From positions 1 to 8,781 of the forward strand of contig CACZPG010000100.1 in NCBI GenBank assembly GCA_902782965.1: 8,781 nucleotides of DNA, in the 5' to 3' direction. Shown in pieces: positions 6,866-8,781 of this stretch. Both the position numbers and the translations under genes were made by a program. The number at the start of each line of letters is the position of its first letter. The first letter of the stretch is position 1. The notes beneath the pieces were generated by a model that did not search any database, was not told the DNA's origin, and saw only the letters and a list, made by a program, of their open reading frames with translations. The stretch comes from an uncultured Lachnospiraceae bacterium (GTDB taxonomy: Bacteria > Bacillota > Clostridia > Lachnospirales > Lachnospiraceae).

Positions 6866-7648
6866 CTATTGAAGTTTCGTCCTTATGTTCTCCTCATATT
6901 CTCTGACAAAGCCAAGATGCAGCCAGATATAATAGAAAAGATTACTGCTTACGATAGCAACCGTAAGGAATACTATCGGCTCATAATCCGAATATATCTT
7001 GGTATCCATTACGACAGATAATATGATCATGATCACACACCAGGTTGGAATCAGTCCCGCCAGACCATAACCATATTTCATAAGTTCCTTCTTCAGCTGG
7101 TTTGAACCTGCTGCACTAAGTGAATTATTTGAAGTATTGATTCCTTTGCTTTCTATCTTTCCATTTACCGAATCTATATACATATCTGATGACAGCCAGA
7201 AAAGATACAGAAGCAGAATACCGCTTATCACGTGACAGGTATAACCCAGAGGTCCTCTTTGGAATGAATTATCCGGACTGATGGTGAAACACACATCTGT
7301 GAACAGAGCCGTAAGATGGATCAATGCATTAATCGCAATAAGTATCCATGCCATAATAAGCCTCTGCTTCTTGCGGATCAGATACAGCCACATCACTATA
7401 ATAACAGGTCTTATAACATATCCTAAAATACTGACAATAAGTCGGTAGAAATACTCTGATTTAACCAATCCAAAACTGCATTCCAGGTAATTCTGGATGA
7501 TAAGTACCAGGGTCAGAAAGCAGTTTATAAGTATTACTGTTCTATGTTTCTTATTAATGTAGGGGTCAATGATTGCAGCAAAGGTAAGACCTATCAGCTG
7601 CATAAAAACGGCAAAATAAATTAAATACACAGAAAAAAAATCGTTCAT
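6866..7648 (-). CDS. 7-TM sensor-like membrane protein without a kinase domain
   Basis: The protein is 260 aa from ATG 7648. About seven hydrophobic helices are visible (roughly 5-27, 38-58, 70-92, 97-117, 137-157, 195-215 and 224-247), with a polar Ser/Asn-rich loop at about 163-190. The text resembles the membrane sensor halves of Lachnospiraceae LytS-type kinases and diguanylate cyclases, for example YINKKHRTVILI and IRPVIIVMWLYLIRKK. The ending YYIWLHLGFVREYEENIRTKLQ (start and end of the tail) is like the linker that in such kinases leads to the QxxPHFxYN block, but here a TAG stop follows at once. The response regulator starts 33 bp later and no kinase remnant lies between. The frame also stays open upstream to 7837, but that part overlaps the hydrolase gene and has no ribosome site. 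A co-sensor or signal-receiving subunit is my inference. Confidence 0.85.
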   Translation of the reverse strand: MNDFFSVYLIYFAVFMQLIGLTFAAIIDPYINKKHRTVILINCFLTLVLIIQNYLECSFGLVKSEYFYRLIVSILGYVIRPVIIVMWLYLIRKKQRLIMAWILIAINALIHLTALFTDVCFTISPDNSFQRGPLGYTCHVISGILLLYLFWLSSDMYIDSVNGKIESKGINTSNNSLSAAGSNQLKKELMKYGYGLAGLIPTWCVIMIILSVVMDTKIYSDYEPIVFLTVAIVSSNLFYYIWLHLGFVREYEENIRTKLQ

Positions 7649-7654
7649 CATAAT

Positions 7655-7658
7655 CTCC
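7655..7658 (-). promoter_or_regulatory. Ribosome binding site deciding the start of the 7-TM sensor-like gene
   Basis: GGAG at 7658-7655 is followed by two adjacent in-frame ATG codons. The first (7651) is only three bases away, too close for efficient initiation; the second (7648) is six bases away. I therefore chose 7648, though 7651 would add just one Met. Confidence 0.6.
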
Positions 7659-7674
7659 AAATATATAGAATCAA

Positions 7675-7705
7675 GATATAATCGTTGCTTTAAAGAGCAA
7701 CTCAA
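7675..7705 (-). promoter_or_regulatory. Inverted repeat GTTGCT/AGCAAC within a possible promoter of the signalling cassette
   Basis: In the 59-bp gap between hydrolase stop and sensor start there is a perfect 6-bp inverted repeat, GTTGCT...AGCAAC, with a six-base centre (7684-7701). It overlaps a weak promoter candidate on the minus strand: TTGAGT (7705-7700) and TTATAT/TATATC (7681-7675) with an 18-19 bp spacer. The repeat shares its GTTGC core with the repeats at the pilin-like promoter. It could be an operator for autoregulation. It could instead be a weak transcription-ending hairpin for the hydrolase gene, although the following sequence (GATTATATCTTG) is a poor T tract. Confidence 0.45.
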
Positions 7706-7707
7706 AG

Positions 7708-8781
7708 CTAGTGAAATACATTTCCTCCGATATTTACACCTGAAATGCCATGCTGTTCTGCGTACCATGCGGCTTTGAAATAGAAATTGGGGACATTTCT
7801 TTTGCCTTCCAGGACCTCCTGAGCTGCCTGATAGCATGCCTGAACAGGTCCCTGTGCAAGAATCACCGCAAAGGTACCAACCGATACCGGTTCAAACTGA
7901 TATGGGGCATATATTACACCTGCAATAGTATTAGGGAATCTGCTGTCCGCAACTCTGTTCATTACAACACTTCCTACAGCAATCATCCCGGGATAACTGA
8001 CACTGCCTGCTTCTGCCTGAATTATGGCAGCCAGTATTTTGAGTTCATCCTCAGTATAGGGATAAGCATCAACGTAATAGTATTCTGATCCATCACCATC
8101 ATATACTACATTACTGTTTTCCCCCGTGTAAGTACGTCTTCCCAGAACTTCTCGTTCCTTAGCTTCGAGAGCAGCAACCTGAGTAGCAAGATCTCTGGCC
8201 AGTTCTTCTGCGTCCTTAGCCTTTTTCTCAGCCTCACTTACAAGAGATGAGAGTTCTTTCATCTCTTCATTCAGTTCTGACTTGATATCTTCGTACTCCA
8301 CAAGTTCGTCTTCTCTTTTGTTCCGAAGATTAATAAGCTCATCATTCTGATCCTCTTTCTCATCCATCAGAAGCTGAAGATCTGCAATTTTAAGATTTAT
8401 ATAATCACTGAAAGAAGAAATGTACTCGCTGCGGTTGATAAGATCATACTGATCATCTGCTCTAAGGATAAGGGACAGGAGATCGTCACTTTCCGTAGAT
8501 TCATACATCATCTGAAGTGATTTACCGAATTCCTCTCTCTTCGCCCTTAAATTGTCCTCTGCCAGTATCAGCTCACGTTCTGACTCTTCTATCCTTTTAT
8601 CCAGCTCACTTATAGAATAATTAAGACTTTCTATTTTGACTGAAGTATCCTTGATACGGTCATTTACCTTCTTGATATCTTCAATCAGAAGCTCGGCAGT
8701 ATTCTTATTAGCTCTTGCCGTTGCCTCCTCATCTTCCTTATCCGTCTTAACATCATAGTTTATACCGCCGGCTGTACTTTC
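7708..8781 (-). CDS. Secreted cell-wall hydrolase: coiled coil plus SleB/CwlJ domain, 5' end outside the window
   Basis: The frame is open from the right edge (codon at 8781) to TAG at 7708-7710, giving 357 visible residues; the true start and any signal peptide lie beyond the window. An internal ATG at 8511 is not the start, because the same heptad-rich sequence continues upstream of it. Residues 1 to about 213 are a long charged coiled coil like those of CwlO/PcsB/EnvC-type wall enzymes. A Tyr/Gly/Asp-rich linker follows (about 214-245). Residues 247-357 form a Hydrolase_2 (SleB/CwlJ) domain: LAAIIQAEAGS with the likely catalytic Glu at 257, AVGSVVMNRV, the SRFPNTIAGVIYAPYQFEPV stretch, FYFKAAWYAEQHG and the final IGGNVF. 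SleB-type domains cleave peptidoglycan glycan strands. It is probably an exported vegetative or spore-cortex hydrolase regulated by its coiled coil. It lies 59 bp upstream of the signalling cassette in the same direction. Confidence 0.9.
   Translation of the reverse strand, partial: ESTAGGINYDVKTDKEDEEATARANKNTAELLIEDIKKVNDRIKDTSVKIESLNYSISELDKRIEESERELILAEDNLRAKREEFGKSLQMMYESTESDDLLSLILRADDQYDLINRSEYISSFSDYINLKIADLQLLMDEKEDQNDELINLRNKREDELVEYEDIKSELNEEMKELSSLVSEAEKKAKDAEELARDLATQVAALEAKEREVLGRRTYTGENSNVVYDGDGSEYYYVDAYPYTEDELKILAAIIQAEAGSVSYPGMIAVGSVVMNRVADSRFPNTIAGVIYAPYQFEPVSVGTFAVILAQGPVQACYQAAQEVLEGKRNVPNFYFKAAWYAEQHGISGVNIGGNVFH

Noticed and set aside
7649..7837. Upstream extension of the 7-TM sensor-like gene to an ATG at 7837
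   Set aside because: It overlaps the SleB domain in another frame, has a basic non-membrane sequence unlike the rest, and lacks a ribosome site; a GGAG lies just before 7648.
8509..8511. ATG at 8511 as the start of the hydrolase gene
   Set aside because: The same frame continues open to the window edge with coherent coiled-coil sequence, and no ribosome site precedes 8511; the gene is cut by the edge.

Overview
Every supported gene in this window lies on the minus strand. The DNA is AT-rich, Shine-Dalgarno sites are of the AGGAGG type, and SleB-type hydrolases, LytS-type kinases and CotH proteins with BIG2/InlB repeats occur together. This points to a Gram-positive Firmicute, most likely Lachnospiraceae (Butyrivibrio/Pseudobutyrivibrio/Lachnospira-like). 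That placement comes from protein style, not from a marker gene.

Layout, read in the direction of transcription (right to left). (1) 8781-7708: the C-terminal 357 residues of a secreted cell-wall hydrolase, a long coiled coil followed by a SleB/CwlJ (Hydrolase_2) domain; its 5' end lies outside the window. (2) 7648-4085: four tightly spaced genes forming an atypical two-component signalling cassette. These are a 7-TM sensor-like protein that stops where a kinase domain would normally begin, a response regulator with a REC domain and a SARP/OmpR-type winged helix, a 6-TM protein of unknown family, and a 7-TM LytS/YehU-type histidine kinase. (3) 4084-3785: a 300-bp AT-rich intergenic region with A/T-tracts, phased TGTTGC-type repeats and a promoter with an extended -10. 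(4) 3784-3326: a 152-aa secreted two-TM protein resembling VirB2/TrbC or Mbov_0395-type T4SS pilins, with a strong RBS, codon use typical of high expression and its own terminator. (5) 3164-1: the first 1054 residues of a large secreted CotH-kinase-like surface protein with an InlB B-repeat, two BIG2-like domains and a Lys/Glu-rich coiled coil; its 3' end lies outside the window.

Taken together this looks like a cell-envelope locus: a wall hydrolase, a membrane-sensing regulatory cassette, an abundant small membrane or pilin-like protein and a large surface protein. The most interesting non-coding signal is a GTTGC core. It recurs as 11-bp-phased direct repeats at the pilin-like promoter, as 21/22-bp-phased direct repeats behind the kinase gene, and as a perfect inverted repeat just upstream of the sensor gene. 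I infer, without proof, that it is the binding site of the local response regulator. No tRNA, rRNA, CRISPR array, IS element or attachment site was recognised.
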